A stretch of DNA of 64,000 bases, taken from NCBI GenBank assembly GCA_019114515.1, contig DXFH01000001.1, positions 124,001-188,000 of the forward strand, given 5' to 3'. The notes beneath the pieces were generated by a model. The model ran no database searches. It saw nothing but the letters and a program-made list of their open reading frames with translations, and was not told the DNA's origin. The stretch comes from Candidatus Limosilactobacillus merdigallinarum. Lineage in GTDB: Bacteria; Bacillota; Bacilli; Lactobacillales; Lactobacillaceae. Below, one piece after another: positions 35,414-44,531 of the stretch. Position 1 is the stretch's first letter, and each line of letters begins with the position of its first letter. The translations under genes and the position numbers were made by a program.

Positions 35414-35476
35414 GTATTATTTAAATTTATTCGCATTTTTTCGATAATTTTTGTATATCAGCTCAATATATACAAA

Positions 35477-35511
35477 AAAATGGTGGAGACCATTACGATC
35501 TCCACCATTTT
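35477..35511 (-). terminator. Terminator after YhgE/Pip gene
   Basis: A perfect 13-bp stem AAAATGGTGGAGA with TCTCCACCATTTT and a T-run on the minus strand. Confidence 0.88.
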
Positions 35512-35528
35512 AATTTCATAAATTTACT

Positions 35529-38108
35529 TTAGACTGTTTGGTCACGGTCTTGTAAATGCATTCCATCATCATCTTTTTCTTCACCAAGCAGTTCCTGGTT
35601 GTTGTCCAACTCTGACTTGCCAGCGAAGTGGTGATGCTGCAGCCAAATCATTGCTACCAGCGTCAGCAAGAAGAACACAATGGCAATTCCAGCAAGGACG
35701 CTGTTGCAGAAGGCAACGTAGTGTTCACCCAGACCACCAGAAATACCATCACGCAGACCTAAAATGGAGTAGGTCATTGGTAACCAGTAGTGGATGACGT
35801 TGTAGAACTTCATGGTAACTTCCATTGGGAAAGTACCGCCAGAACCACCTAATTGCAGCATCAGCAGAACCATGGCTACGAAACGACCAGGGTTATCAAA
35901 GGTCATTGACAGGAACATGACAACGGCCATCGACGCTAGTCCGAACAGAACCAGAGTACCGAAGAATGATGGTACATGGATAACCGTCAAGCCTAATGCC
36001 ATCATGATGCCACCTTCGGCTAATGCCATCAACGTGATGATCAAGCTGCCTAGGACAACCTTACTTGCCCACCAAGCAACTGGTGAACGACCTTGAATGG
36101 CCACCCGCCGAATTGGGTAGACGAAGTTGAAGATCAAAGCACCAACATACAGAGCAACAGACAGAACGTATGGTGCTAAGGCGTGACCATAATTTGGTAC
36201 GTAACTGTAACTGTGACTCTTGGTCTTGCTTGGTTCAGCAAACATCTTGGCTGTCCGGTTGCTGGTCTTGATACCGTTAATGGTCTTAGCACCCTTGCCT
36301 AAGGCAGTAGCCAATTGACCGGCACCAGCGTTCAAACGGGTAATGCCTTGAACTAATGCGGGTGAGTTATCAACCAGCTGCTGAGTACCATTAGCTAATT
36401 GGTTAACACCAGCAGTCAATGTTGGCACTTGTGCGTTCAACTGACCCAAAGCACCAGCCAGCTGACCAGCACCAGCATTCAAAGCACCGGAGTTAGCAGT
36501 CAATTGACCGGCACCAGCACCAGCTTGTGCAACACCAGCCGTGTATTGACCAACACCACCAGCCAGTGTGTTAGCACCAGCAGCTGCTGAATCAACACCA
36601 TTCGTGTACTGATGAACACCATTGTTCAAGCTACTTGCACCAGCTGCGATTTGTCCAGTTGCATTCTTCAATGCATTAACTTCATTTGGCATTGATGATA
36701 ATGACTGCTGATAGCCATTTAAAGTTTGTAATAATGCTTGAGCTTGTGGAATGACAGCTTGAGCAGTAGTTAAAGTGTTCTTCATTTCATTAATCTTACC
36801 AGAGTCAAGGCTGTTCTTAATTCCATTTAACTGGTTGCTTAAATCACTTAATTGTCCTAACGTTCCTGACAATCCCTGAATAGTCTGTACGTTGCTTCTG
36901 GCTGCATCAATAATTTGATTAGCTGCTGCTCTAGCATTAGGATCACTAGATCTCGATAGCGATTGAGCAGCACTTAAAATGGTTTGATTATTAGTCATCA
37001 GTCCACGTACCGCACCAGAAACACCACTTGTATCCGGTACACGGATGCTACTTAGATCCGGTAATTTACTTAAAGTATTCTGAGCATCAGTAACACCAGA
37101 ACTTAATTGTTTTAAAGGTCCACTTAGTCGTTGAGCATTTTCCAAGTCAGTCATCATGCTATTAATTGGCAGATTACCAAGCTGGCTATTAACCGTACTG
37201 TTTAACTGACCAGCACCGGCAGCTAATTGACTAGAACCAGTTCGCAGCTGGCCAGAATTACCGCTTAAAGTATTCAGGCCAGCGCTCAATTGACCGGCAC
37301 CACCGCTCAGTTGACCTGAGTTAGCCATCAGCGTATTCAAGCCGGCAGCTAACTGGCCAACACCGCCAGTGTACTGAACAAGTCCGTTAGCTAATGTGGA
37401 ACTGCCAGCAGCTAACTGCTGTGCACCGGCAGCTAATGGAGCTACACCCATGCGAAGGGTTTGAACACCATTATTAACTTGTGAAACCCCAGCGACGAAC
37501 TGGTTAATCCCGCTTTGCAAGGTAACCAAACCATTGTTAAGTTGACGAGCTCCATTTGATGCCTGATTCATACCTTTGCCCATCACCTTCATGACTTTAA
37601 ACATTGCCTTGGCATAGGCATTGGTTACGTTAGCACGAACCTCTTCATTCAACCTGCTCATCGCAACTTGTGTCATCACATTACCAATGTAGTTAAGTGA
37701 TTCGTTAGATGAGTAATGCAACTCCATTGTCTTTGGATGTTTGTTCAAGACGGTCGTTGCATCCTTAGAGAAGTCCTTGGGAACCGTAATTACCGTGTAG
37801 TATTTGCGGTGTGACATACCATACTTAGCCTTGCTAGCAGAAACAATGTGCCAATCCAGCTGATCATTATGCTTTAATTCCTTGACCATCTGATCACCAA
37901 CGGCCATTGTTCGCCCTTGGTATTTCACCGGCACATCCTTGTTGACCACTGCCACAGGCAGGTCTTGTGTACTGCCATAAGGGTCCCAAACTGACTTCAG
38001 GAAGAAGATACTATATAAGAAAGGAATGAAGCAGATAACAATTGCAGAAAGTAATAATAGCCGGTTGTGCCGGATATGACGAAATTCTGCTTTAATCATT
38101 TCCCACAT
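35529..38108 (-). CDS. YhgE/Pip-family membrane protein with heptad repeats, 859 aa
   Basis: A first helix (about residues 18-36) anchors a large extracytoplasmic region, and six C-terminal helices from about 640 carry ABC-2-like permease features. The middle contains two long blocks of a GxxxLxx-type heptad (about 195-310 and 480-615; units such as GAGQLSA, GLNTLSG, NSGQLRT), likely a long coiled or beta-helical stalk. The family includes phage infection protein and type VII-secretion-associated EsaA-like proteins. Start ATG with AAGGGGG. The gene overlaps the TetR gene by 17 bases, which suggests autoregulated co-expression. Function unknown; the TetR context hints at export of a toxic compound. 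Confidence 0.85.
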   Translation of the reverse strand: MWEMIKAEFRHIRHNRLLLLSAIVICFIPFLYSIFFLKSVWDPYGSTQDLPVAVVNKDVPVKYQGRTMAVGDQMVKELKHNDQLDWHIVSASKAKYGMSHRKYYTVITVPKDFSKDATTVLNKHPKTMELHYSSNESLNYIGNVMTQVAMSRLNEEVRANVTNAYAKAMFKVMKVMGKGMNQASNGARQLNNGLVTLQSGINQFVAGVSQVNNGVQTLRMGVAPLAAGAQQLAAGSSTLANGLVQYTGGVGQLAAGLNTLMANSGQLSGGAGQLSAGLNTLSGNSGQLRTGSSQLAAGAGQLNSTVNSQLGNLPINSMMTDLENAQRLSGPLKQLSSGVTDAQNTLSKLPDLSSIRVPDTSGVSGAVRGLMTNNQTILSAAQSLSRSSDPNARAAANQIIDAARSNVQTIQGLSGTLGQLSDLSNQLNGIKNSLDSGKINEMKNTLTTAQAVIPQAQALLQTLNGYQQSLSSMPNEVNALKNATGQIAAGASSLNNGVHQYTNGVDSAAAGANTLAGGVGQYTAGVAQAGAGAGQLTANSGALNAGAGQLAGALGQLNAQVPTLTAGVNQLANGTQQLVDNSPALVQGITRLNAGAGQLATALGKGAKTINGIKTSNRTAKMFAEPSKTKSHSYSYVPNYGHALAPYVLSVALYVGALIFNFVYPIRRVAIQGRSPVAWWASKVVLGSLIITLMALAEGGIMMALGLTVIHVPSFFGTLVLFGLASMAVVMFLSMTFDNPGRFVAMVLLMLQLGGSGGTFPMEVTMKFYNVIHYWLPMTYSILGLRDGISGGLGEHYVAFCNSVLAGIAIVFFLLTLVAMIWLQHHHFAGKSELDNNQELLGEEKDDDGMHLQDRDQTV

Positions 38109-38676
38109 GCTGAATGCCCCCTTTGTTTAGACTATTGTCGCCACTCGATAGCGCCATCACCGCTTGTCTAGCAAAGGTGACAACTTCTTGCTTGGGAACA
38201 TTGTAGTTTTTAGTCTGCCACCAGAAACAAGCCCCCATAAAAGAACCGCTAATCGAATATGCTAGTAACTCTGGATTATTAGAATGCTGAATCATTTTGC
38301 CAATCGTATCAGTCGGCTGAGCCTTGGAACGATTAATAATTACTTCGCTAATGATTCGCATTAGTTCTGAAAACAGTGTTCGATTAGGCCCGCTATCTGT
38401 AACGTTGCGGAAAATCTTTTTATGGGTGTCAATGTAATTAACCCCTGATTCAATCAGGTCTGATTCTGACAATGCCCCATCAATGATATCCCGGACACGG
38501 GTGTCAATCAGGTGTTCCAATAAATCATATTTATCATGGAAGTAGCGGTAAAAACTACTACGGTGCAATAATGCCTCGTTGCAAATCTGATCAACAGTCA
38601 GATGAGCAAACTGATGCTTCTCCAGTAAGTTCTCCAGTGCGTTTTCAAAGTCGCGTACTGTGCGATTGCCTTTCAT
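38092..38676 (-). CDS. TetR/AcrR-family regulator, 194 aa
   Basis: N-terminal helix-turn-helix: HLTVDQICNEALLHRSSFYR near residues 27-46, then YFHDKYDLLEHL. The C-terminal ligand domain is not recognisable. I prefer ATG 38676 (MKGNRTVRDFENALENLLEK) because GGGAGG is correctly spaced before it; seven upstream codons are open. Likely local repressor of itself and the YhgE/Pip gene that follows with overlap. Confidence 0.88.
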   Translation of the reverse strand: MKGNRTVRDFENALENLLEKHQFAHLTVDQICNEALLHRSSFYRYFHDKYDLLEHLIDTRVRDIIDGALSESDLIESGVNYIDTHKKIFRNVTDSGPNRTLFSELMRIISEVIINRSKAQPTDTIGKMIQHSNNPELLAYSISGSFMGACFWWQTKNYNVPKQEVVTFARQAVMALSSGDNSLNKGGIQHVGND

Positions 38677-38881
38677 TTTTTGGCCTCCCTTCCCCATGAT
38701 TCGCCTAAAATTATAGTTCGTTCCTTTTCAAGACCAAAGAATCATTCCAGCACGGTCGGTTAATAATAAGACATATGTTTCATTTTGTCTTAAAAGGATT
38801 ATTGAGAAAACTACTTGGGCAATCACTGAGGAATGCTAAAATATAGAAAATAACATTTTCCGTTGAGAGGAGTTATATACA

Positions 38882-39919
38882 ATGGAAATTTCACAAGCTA
38901 ATTTTGGTCGCTATCAAGAGCGCAACGTTATTAAGTATACACTAACTAATGACAATGGCGTCAGCATTAGTGTGCTGAATTATGGCGGTATTTGGCAGGC
39001 TTACAACGTACCTACTGATACGGGACAGCTTAATTTACTGCTAAGTGCAAATAACATTGATGATTACCTACATGCCGGGTACGGGATTGCCCAAACCATC
39101 GGCCCGGTTGCAGGTCGCATTGCAGCCGCACAATTCGTCATTGACGGTCATGATTACCACCTAACGCCTAATGAAGGGCAAAACCTAATTCATGGTGGTA
39201 ATCACAGTTGGCGCAAGCAATTCTGGGCAGTTGCCACTGATATTAAAGATGGTGTTGGCCGGATCATTCTTCACCGTCGCTTTACTCCCGTTGATGATGG
39301 TTTCCCTGGTAACCAGGTAGTCCACGTCGTCTTTAGTCTGCATAACGACGACAGTGTCAATATCGACTACTATGCCGAGACAGACCAGCCAACTTTGTTC
39401 AACCCAACTAACCACACTTACTGGAACTTAGGTGACGGTAATGTGCCAACCGTTGAAGATCAAACACTGCAATTAAATTCTGACTACCACCTGGCCGTCG
39501 ACCAAGGTAAGCTACCAACTGGTCAATTCCTGGAAAACGTGCGGACACCTTATGACTTCAATCGTGGCGTTCGTCTTGGGAATGCCTTAAATGAAATGTT
39601 GAAGACACCTGAAAAGGGCTTTGATGACTACTTTGTCGTACGGCCAAGCACCACCTTTGATCAGGAACCAATTGCTACACTATCTGATCCAAAGTCAGGT
39701 CGGCAAATGAAGATGTACTCTGATCGCAACAGTTTGGTTATCTTCTCTGCTAACGGCTTGTCTGACGCTAAGTTGAACCGTCCTGCCCGCGATTGGGCTG
39801 CATTGGCTCTTGAAGCACAAGCATTACCTGATGCGATTCACCACCCTAGCTTTGGTGATATTGTCCTGCGTCCTGCAGAACCAAAGCACTACCATGTTCG
39901 TTACGAAATCAAATACTAA
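38882..39919 (+). CDS. galM: Aldose 1-epimerase (mutarotase), 345 aa
   Basis: Interconverts alpha and beta anomers of hexoses. Landmarks: NYGGIWQAYNVP near residue 33, GPVAGRIAAAQF near 80, LIHGGNHSWRKQFW near 101 (His), NPTNHTYWNLGDG near 180 (His, base region) and catalytic Glu in ALEAQALPDA near 316. Start ATG with GAGGAG. Monocistronic with its own terminator; no cre or sugar operon in view. Confidence 0.93.
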   Translation: MEISQANFGRYQERNVIKYTLTNDNGVSISVLNYGGIWQAYNVPTDTGQLNLLLSANNIDDYLHAGYGIAQTIGPVAGRIAAAQFVIDGHDYHLTPNEGQNLIHGGNHSWRKQFWAVATDIKDGVGRIILHRRFTPVDDGFPGNQVVHVVFSLHNDDSVNIDYYAETDQPTLFNPTNHTYWNLGDGNVPTVEDQTLQLNSDYHLAVDQGKLPTGQFLENVRTPYDFNRGVRLGNALNEMLKTPEKGFDDYFVVRPSTTFDQEPIATLSDPKSGRQMKMYSDRNSLVIFSANGLSDAKLNRPARDWAALALEAQALPDAIHHPSFGDIVLRPAEPKHYHVRYEIKY

Positions 39920-39939
39920 TTCATCGTTTAACCACGACA

Positions 39940-39973
39940 AAAGCGCCCTAAGCTATGATGCTTAGGGCGCTTT
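39940..39973 (+). terminator. galM terminator
   Basis: A perfect 13-bp stem AAAGCGCCCTAAG with CTTAGGGCGCTTT, then TATTT. Confidence 0.88.
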
Positions 39974-40076
39974 ATTTCGCATGTTAATTAGTTTCATTAT
40001 GATTTGCGCTTTTCCTGTTGGTTATCGTATCGCAGTCACCATAATGAAGTTCATCCAATAGTGGCTACGCGTCGTA

Positions 40077-40115
40077 CAATCCAGCCCCAGAACAAGTACA
40101 AGCTGATTTAAATCA
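40077..40115. repeat. Intergenic repeat copy D (one end only)
   Basis: ATCCAGCCCCAGAAC then GTACAAGCTGATTTAAAT matches the right end of element A almost base for base. The other end is not visible, so this is a remnant. It lies just past the stop of the DUF6681-like gene. Confidence 0.55.
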
Positions 40116-40120
40116 ATAAC

Positions 40121-40951
40121 TTATTGACGGTTGCGATAAGCCACGTGGGCAATCAAGCCGAAATCACCATCCGTTAGAATCGTGCTGCCACGACGACCAG
40201 CAATCTTATGCGGACCACCGGTAACGTAGACGTTGGCCAAGTACAAATGATACTGCCGATCTGCAGTACGGACATCGGTCAAACCAACTTTGCTGATATG
40301 ACCTACCCGTACACGATGCATCTGGTTAATTCCGGCATAAATTTCCAGCCGGTGTGACACAGTATTGCGGCGCAATTCGAAGTACGGTGGCGTTTGGTTT
40401 TTATTCAGCGCATCTACCGGCTTCTGCGTTGCGTTGTATTCGTCGACAATTTGTTCAGCAGTTTTACCGTCATAATCGGCAACAAAGATGCCCTGTTCAA
40501 CCAGCTGATCAACCAGGTGCCGCAAGTTGCGTTGCTCTTCACTGTCAATTTCCACGTCGGCCTGAATGACATCCTTGTCCGTAAAGAAACCATTAGCTTG
40601 GTTGTGGACTAACTTATCAGCAGCAGCTTCGTGACGGCCATGTTTGCCGGTCTCTGCATCAGGAGCCGAACCGGTAATCTTCACCAGCCATGGTGATAGG
40701 ACATCAGCACGTGAGGTTTTGCCCAAGAAATAGTAAACGAAATTCAGATATAAGTAATAGGTAATAAACAGTACCGCTAAGCAATACAAAAAGGCCCGCA
40801 TCCACACGTGGTTAGCGAATAAGCGGTAGGTGACATAAATAAGGTAGCAGTCACCCAAAAAGGCCACGATGGTGTAAAGCTTATTTTTTAATGTGGGCTT
40901 GATGTTGAAATAACCAAGCGAATGGTTAATCATGTCCAAAAAACTAAACAC
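40121..40951 (-). CDS. Membrane protein, DUF6681-like, 276 aa
   Basis: Two transmembrane helices (about residues 25-45 and 50-75) follow an amphipathic start MFSFLDMINHSLGYFNIKPT. The remaining 190 residues are soluble and charged, without enzyme motifs I recognise; the C-terminal part (about 190-270) is strand-rich. The start matches the Lactobacillaceae-specific DUF6681 group from memory. GTG start with GGAGG eight bases before. Fourteen bases after the Asn/Ser-rich gene, so cotranscribed. Function unknown. Confidence 0.7.
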   Translation of the reverse strand: MFSFLDMINHSLGYFNIKPTLKNKLYTIVAFLGDCYLIYVTYRLFANHVWMRAFLYCLAVLFITYYLYLNFVYYFLGKTSRADVLSPWLVKITGSAPDAETGKHGRHEAAADKLVHNQANGFFTDKDVIQADVEIDSEEQRNLRHLVDQLVEQGIFVADYDGKTAEQIVDEYNATQKPVDALNKNQTPPYFELRRNTVSHRLEIYAGINQMHRVRVGHISKVGLTDVRTADRQYHLYLANVYVTGGPHKIAGRRGSTILTDGDFGLIAHVAYRNRQ

Positions 40952-40965
40952 TTAGGCTGCCTCCT

Positions 40966-41397
40966 TTATTGTCCTTGACTAGTAGCGCCGCCAGTGGAAC
41001 CACCAGTATTTCCATTGCTATTAGTACCGGTATTACCGCCATTGTTATTACTGTTGCCAGTGCCGGTATTGCCGTTGTTTTTACTGCTCTCTGTTGTAGA
41101 TTCGTTATCGTTATTATTTGTATTATCGTTATCCGTATTGCCTTGACTATTATTACGGTTGGTCGTGGAAGATGAGCTACTGGAATTATGGTCCTGATCA
41201 TCGTCATCACGGTTAGATGAGCTACTGTGACTTTGGTTGTTTGAATTATTAACATTTCGATCACTGGAATCAGTGCTCGTCACACGTGCCCCTTCACTGG
41301 TATGGGTGGCCGTGTTGACAACCACGTTGGTTGCACCAAGTGCCAATACCAACGAAACCAAGGCAAAGGGGGTCACAAATGGTGGAATTTTTGCCAT
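40966..41397 (-). CDS. Secreted low-complexity Asn/Ser/Gly-rich protein, 143 aa
   Basis: Residues 1-28 form a signal or anchor (FALVSLVLALGATNVVV). From about 48 to the end almost every residue is Asn, Ser, Gly, Thr or Asp, with short runs such as SSSSSSTTN, NNNGG and a GNTG repeat. No LPxTG motif or enzyme domain. Start ATG with AAGGAG. Possibly a disordered wall-spanning linker. The low-complexity DNA is prone to slippage, so length may vary between strains. Confidence 0.75.
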   Translation of the reverse strand: MAKIPPFVTPFALVSLVLALGATNVVVNTATHTSEGARVTSTDSSDRNVNNSNNQSHSSSSNRDDDDQDHNSSSSSSTTNRNNSQGNTDNDNTNNNDNESTTESSKNNGNTGTGNSNNNGGNTGTNSNGNTGGSTGGATSQGQ

Positions 41398-41464
41398 ATT
41401 AAAAGACTCCTTTTGAATACCACTATCATACTATTGCCATACGTTCATAAACGTTAAGGATCTC

Positions 41465-41911
41465 CTAAGATTTTGCCTGTATTTTTTGCATGCAATCAGC
41501 ACAAATGCCATACAGTTCAAAGCTATGACCGGTGATCTGCGCACCCGGTAGCTGTTCTTGATAATAATCCATCTGACCTTCTGGCATTTTAATTTCTTGT
41601 ACCCGACCACAACGTTGGCAAATAAAGTGGTGATGGTGTTGGTAAGCTGGATCACAACTTAATTTCACCACCATGCCACCACTATGCCGGGCGATTTCGA
41701 CAATCCCCAATTCCTGAAATTCCTTCAAATTACGATAAATTGTGTCGTGGCTAACACCGTGATGTAATCGCCGCATCTGTTCATCTACTTCGCTGATGGC
41801 TACGTAGCGTTTGTTGCTGGACTGCAAAATTTTAATTAGCTGTTCGCGCTGTTGGGTCCATCGCATATCATGCGCTTTGGCCATCGTCTTTGCTTTTTCT
41901 AATGCATCCAT
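41465..41911 (-). CDS. Fur/Zur-family metalloregulator, 148 aa
   Basis: Winged-helix domain (residues about 12-80, with AISEVDEQMRRLHHGVSHDTIYRNLK) followed by a metal-binding domain with HHHHFICQRCGRVQEI near 92 and a second pair CADC near 140. Two CxxC pairs hold the structural zinc, and the His-rich stretch fits a Zur/PerR/Fur regulatory site. ATG 41911 is preferred (AGGGA at eight bases). It overlaps none of the next gene but its frame extends into the kinase-like gene end. No operator identified. Confidence 0.9.
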   Translation of the reverse strand: MDALEKAKTMAKAHDMRWTQQREQLIKILQSSNKRYVAISEVDEQMRRLHHGVSHDTIYRNLKEFQELGIVEIARHSGGMVVKLSCDPAYQHHHHFICQRCGRVQEIKMPEGQMDYYQEQLPGAQITGHSFELYGICADCMQKIQAKS

Positions 41912-41915
41912 AATT

Positions 41916-42482
41916 TCATCCCTGTTGATCACTAATCAACTGGTCCAGTTTGCCCTGTGTTGCTTCCCAGTTATCATTCACAATTACATGTGCCTTGCCA
42001 ACTAGTGCAACTGGTAAGGTCAGGTCGCGCTGGTATTCTGCACTGTGCAAACGTGAATGAATCGCCGCTTGTCGGTCACCGCGTGCATACAGTCGTTTAC
42101 TAAGTACGCGCACATTGGAAACAGTCAGAAAAATTACAACTACTTGGTCACCTAGCTGTTGTTCATAAGTAATTGCACCGGCCGTATCCAACACGATCAC
42201 ATCATCACGATCGTCATTCCAACCACGCTGCAAGCCTTCCATTGATGAGCCATACAAATGATGGTCATACTCTACTCGTTCCAACAAGTGCAGTTTGTCC
42301 ATTGATGCCGGCGTTTCAAAGAAATAGTCGACCCCATTTTGCTCACCAGGCCGAGGCTGACGAGTCGTATGGGTAATAACCTTCATCATATGGTAGCGGT
42401 GACGCAGGTAATTGGCGACTGAGGTTTTACCCGTACCGGCTGCCCCCGTGATCACATAAACCTTATGCTGCACTTTTGCCAT
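41916..42482 (-). CDS. Guanylate kinase-like P-loop protein, 188 aa
   Basis: P-loop ITGAAGTGKTSVANYL near residues 11-26; the guanylate kinase signature appears as THTTRQPRPGEQNGVDYFF near 38-56, then YGSSMEGLQ near 77. The later part diverges from housekeeping Gmk. It could phosphorylate GMP or another nucleotide, or be a sensor. Its ATG overlaps the Nudix stop (TGATG), so translation is probably coupled. Sits between Nudix and Fur-type genes. Confidence 0.85.
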   Translation of the reverse strand: MAKVQHKVYVITGAAGTGKTSVANYLRHRYHMMKVITHTTRQPRPGEQNGVDYFFETPASMDKLHLLERVEYDHHLYGSSMEGLQRGWNDDRDDVIVLDTAGAITYEQQLGDQVVVIFLTVSNVRVLSKRLYARGDRQAAIHSRLHSAEYQRDLTLPVALVGKAHVIVNDNWEATQGKLDQLISDQQG

Positions 42483-42901
42483 CAGTTCTTTCCCGTTAGA
42501 TGAGCATTAACTTGGTCCAGCAACTGCTTGAGATTATCATAAGTCAGCTGCTGACGGGCATCTTCATAGTTAAACCAGCCAGCATTCTTGATTTCTTCGG
42601 CTTGCAGTTGCAAATCCTCCTGGTCATCTAAACAAGCGGTGTATAAAGTCATCTGCTTGCGATTGCCATTAGGTAAATCATATTCTGTGTAGACATGGAA
42701 GGAAGTATCAATTGGCGGCTCTAGCTGCGTTTCTTCCCGAATTTCACGTTTAGAAGTTTCAAGAAGCGTTTCATTCCCTTCGACATGTCCTTTAGGAAAC
42801 CCCCAAAAATTACCTTTATTAGTACTTTGCAATAACAGGTATTGAATTTCGCCGTGTTGACGGCGGTAAACAACTGCTCCGCTCGTTACTTCAATTGCCA
42901 C
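42482..42901 (-). CDS. Nudix hydrolase (Ap4A-type), 139 aa
   Basis: Nudix box GHVEGNETLLETSKREIREETQLE (shown in part) near residues 40-62 has the REx2EE metal site. FPKGHVEG before it is typical of bis(5'-nucleosyl)-tetraphosphatases. Start: GTG 42901 with AGGAG nine bases upstream is preferred over TTG 42907. First gene of an apparent five-gene run (Nudix, kinase-like, Fur, secreted protein, membrane protein). Confidence 0.88.
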   Translation of the reverse strand: MAIEVTSGAVVYRRQHGEIQYLLLQSTNKGNFWGFPKGHVEGNETLLETSKREIREETQLEPPIDTSFHVYTEYDLPNGNRKQMTLYTACLDDQEDLQLQAEEIKNAGWFNYEDARQQLTYDNLKQLLDQVNAHLTGKN

Positions 42902-42999
42902 TTGCAAACACTCCTAACCATTTTCTAATTGATTTTTAATAATTTTGCATATATGATTATTTACATCAACCAACATTATACCAAAGGTGATTTGTTATT

Positions 43000-44394
43000 A
43001 TGAAATTAAACATATTAAGGAAAGAAAGTCTATCGCGCTACATGAGTGCGGACCAGAAGTTCGTCAAATCTATGTCGGCGATTGACCTTATAACTTTGGG
43101 GATCGGTGCCGTCATTGGGACTGGGATTTTTATCCTTCCCGGCACCGTGGCCGCTAATGATGCTGGTCCCGGCGTAATTCTCTCATTTTTAATGGCCGCA
43201 ATCGTCTGTGCCTTGGCAGCGATGTGTTACGCAGAATTTTCATCCGCCTTACCAGTTGCCGGCAGTGCTTACTCTTACGGTAACATCATTTTCGGTGAAA
43301 TTATCGGCTGGATCCTGGGATGGGCCCTCGTATTGGAATATATGCTGGCCGTCTCCTCCGTTTCCACTGGCTGGGCTGCCTACTTCAATTCATTAATTAA
43401 CAGTTTTGGCCTGCATATCCCGAAAGCCTTGTCTGGTCCTTTTGATCCGGCACATGGTACTTACGTGAACATCGTGGCAATCATTATTGTACTTTTGATT
43501 ACCTTGATGCTTTCACAGGGGATGCAGTCATCATTAAGGGTCAACAACATTGCCGTAGCCATCAAACTACTAATCATCCTCCTCTTTATTGGCATTGGAC
43601 TGTTTTTCATTAAACCGGCTAACTACCACCCATTTATGCCTTTCAAACTGAGTGGTGTCTTTCGTGGAGCCACAACTGTCTTCTTCGCCTTCTTAGGATT
43701 CGACGCGGTGTCCAGTTCCGCAGCCGAAGTAAAAAATCCAAAGAGAAATATGCCCTTGGGAATCATTGGCACGCTCTTGGTCGCAACTATTCTTTACATG
43801 GGGGTTTCTGCCGTTTTGGTCGGCATGGTTAAGTACACAAAGCTAGACGTTGCGAACCCGGTTGCTTTTGCTCTGAAATACGTCAACCAAGGCTGGCTGG
43901 CAGATCTCCTCTCTATCGGTGCCTTGATTGGAATGTTCACCATGATGGTTACCATGATCTACTCCAGTTCCCGCCTGGTTTACTCGCTTGGTCGTGATGG
44001 TTTGCTACCAAAGTTTTTGAGTCAACTCAACGAAAAGAAGGGTAGCACGCCGGAAGCCGCCTTGTGGACGGTCGGTATCATCATTGCCATCATGGGTGGC
44101 CTGGTATCTCTGGATAACCTCACCAGCTTGGTTAACATTGGAACTTTATTAGCCTTTACCTTTGTTTCCTTTGGGATTATCCCCCTACGTCATCGGCAAG
44201 ATATTGGCAACCAGGGTGGCTTTCAAGTGCCCCTCTACCCAGTCCTGCCGCTGCTATCCGGATTTGCTTGCCTGTGGATGATGTCCCAGTTAAGCAAAAT
44301 GACTTTTATGGGTGCCGGTATCTGGTTCCTGATTGGGCTCATCATTTACTTTGCTTACGGTTACCGCCACAGCAAGATGAATGCTCAGCAATAA
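43000..44394 (+). CDS. APC-family amino acid permease, 464 aa
   Basis: Twelve-helix amino acid-polyamine-organocation permease. The first helix has the ligand-binding GIGAVIGTGIFILPG near residues 32-46; GPGVILSFLMAAIVCALAAM near 53-72; helix 6 FFAFLGFDAVSSSAAEVKNP near 228. It is closest to the cationic amino acid transporter subgroup (YfnA-like). Start ATG with AAAGGTG. Followed by a terminator. Substrate not certain. Confidence 0.9.
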   Translation: MKLNILRKESLSRYMSADQKFVKSMSAIDLITLGIGAVIGTGIFILPGTVAANDAGPGVILSFLMAAIVCALAAMCYAEFSSALPVAGSAYSYGNIIFGEIIGWILGWALVLEYMLAVSSVSTGWAAYFNSLINSFGLHIPKALSGPFDPAHGTYVNIVAIIIVLLITLMLSQGMQSSLRVNNIAVAIKLLIILLFIGIGLFFIKPANYHPFMPFKLSGVFRGATTVFFAFLGFDAVSSSAAEVKNPKRNMPLGIIGTLLVATILYMGVSAVLVGMVKYTKLDVANPVAFALKYVNQGWLADLLSIGALIGMFTMMVTMIYSSSRLVYSLGRDGLLPKFLSQLNEKKGSTPEAALWTVGIIIAIMGGLVSLDNLTSLVNIGTLLAFTFVSFGIIPLRHRQDIGNQGGFQVPLYPVLPLLSGFACLWMMSQLSKMTFMGAGIWFLIGLIIYFAYGYRHSKMNAQQ

Positions 44395-44431
44395 TTTTGC
44401 CATCACAAATCACTACCTAAATGCGTCATCT

Positions 44432-44469
44432 GCCTCTTATTGTTTCTTTTTCACCAAACAATAAGGGGC
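44432..44469 (+). terminator. Terminator after APC permease
   Basis: Stem GCCTCTTATTGTTT with AAACAATAAGGGGC (one mismatch), then TTTTC. Confidence 0.8.
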
Positions 44470-44531
44470 TTTTCTGCTTTTAATAGTCGTTAGTGAGATA
44501 ATAGGAAGTATCAACGAAATGAGGTGTCATT

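Noticed and set aside
36400-37560. Repeats in the YhgE/Pip gene as an assembly artefact
   Set aside because: The units differ in codons and residues, the frame is intact and the family is known to have such heptads.
40944-41264. 106-residue frame (MIEMLIIQTTKVTV start)
   Set aside because: Shadow frame of the Asn/Ser-rich gene caused by low-complexity codons.
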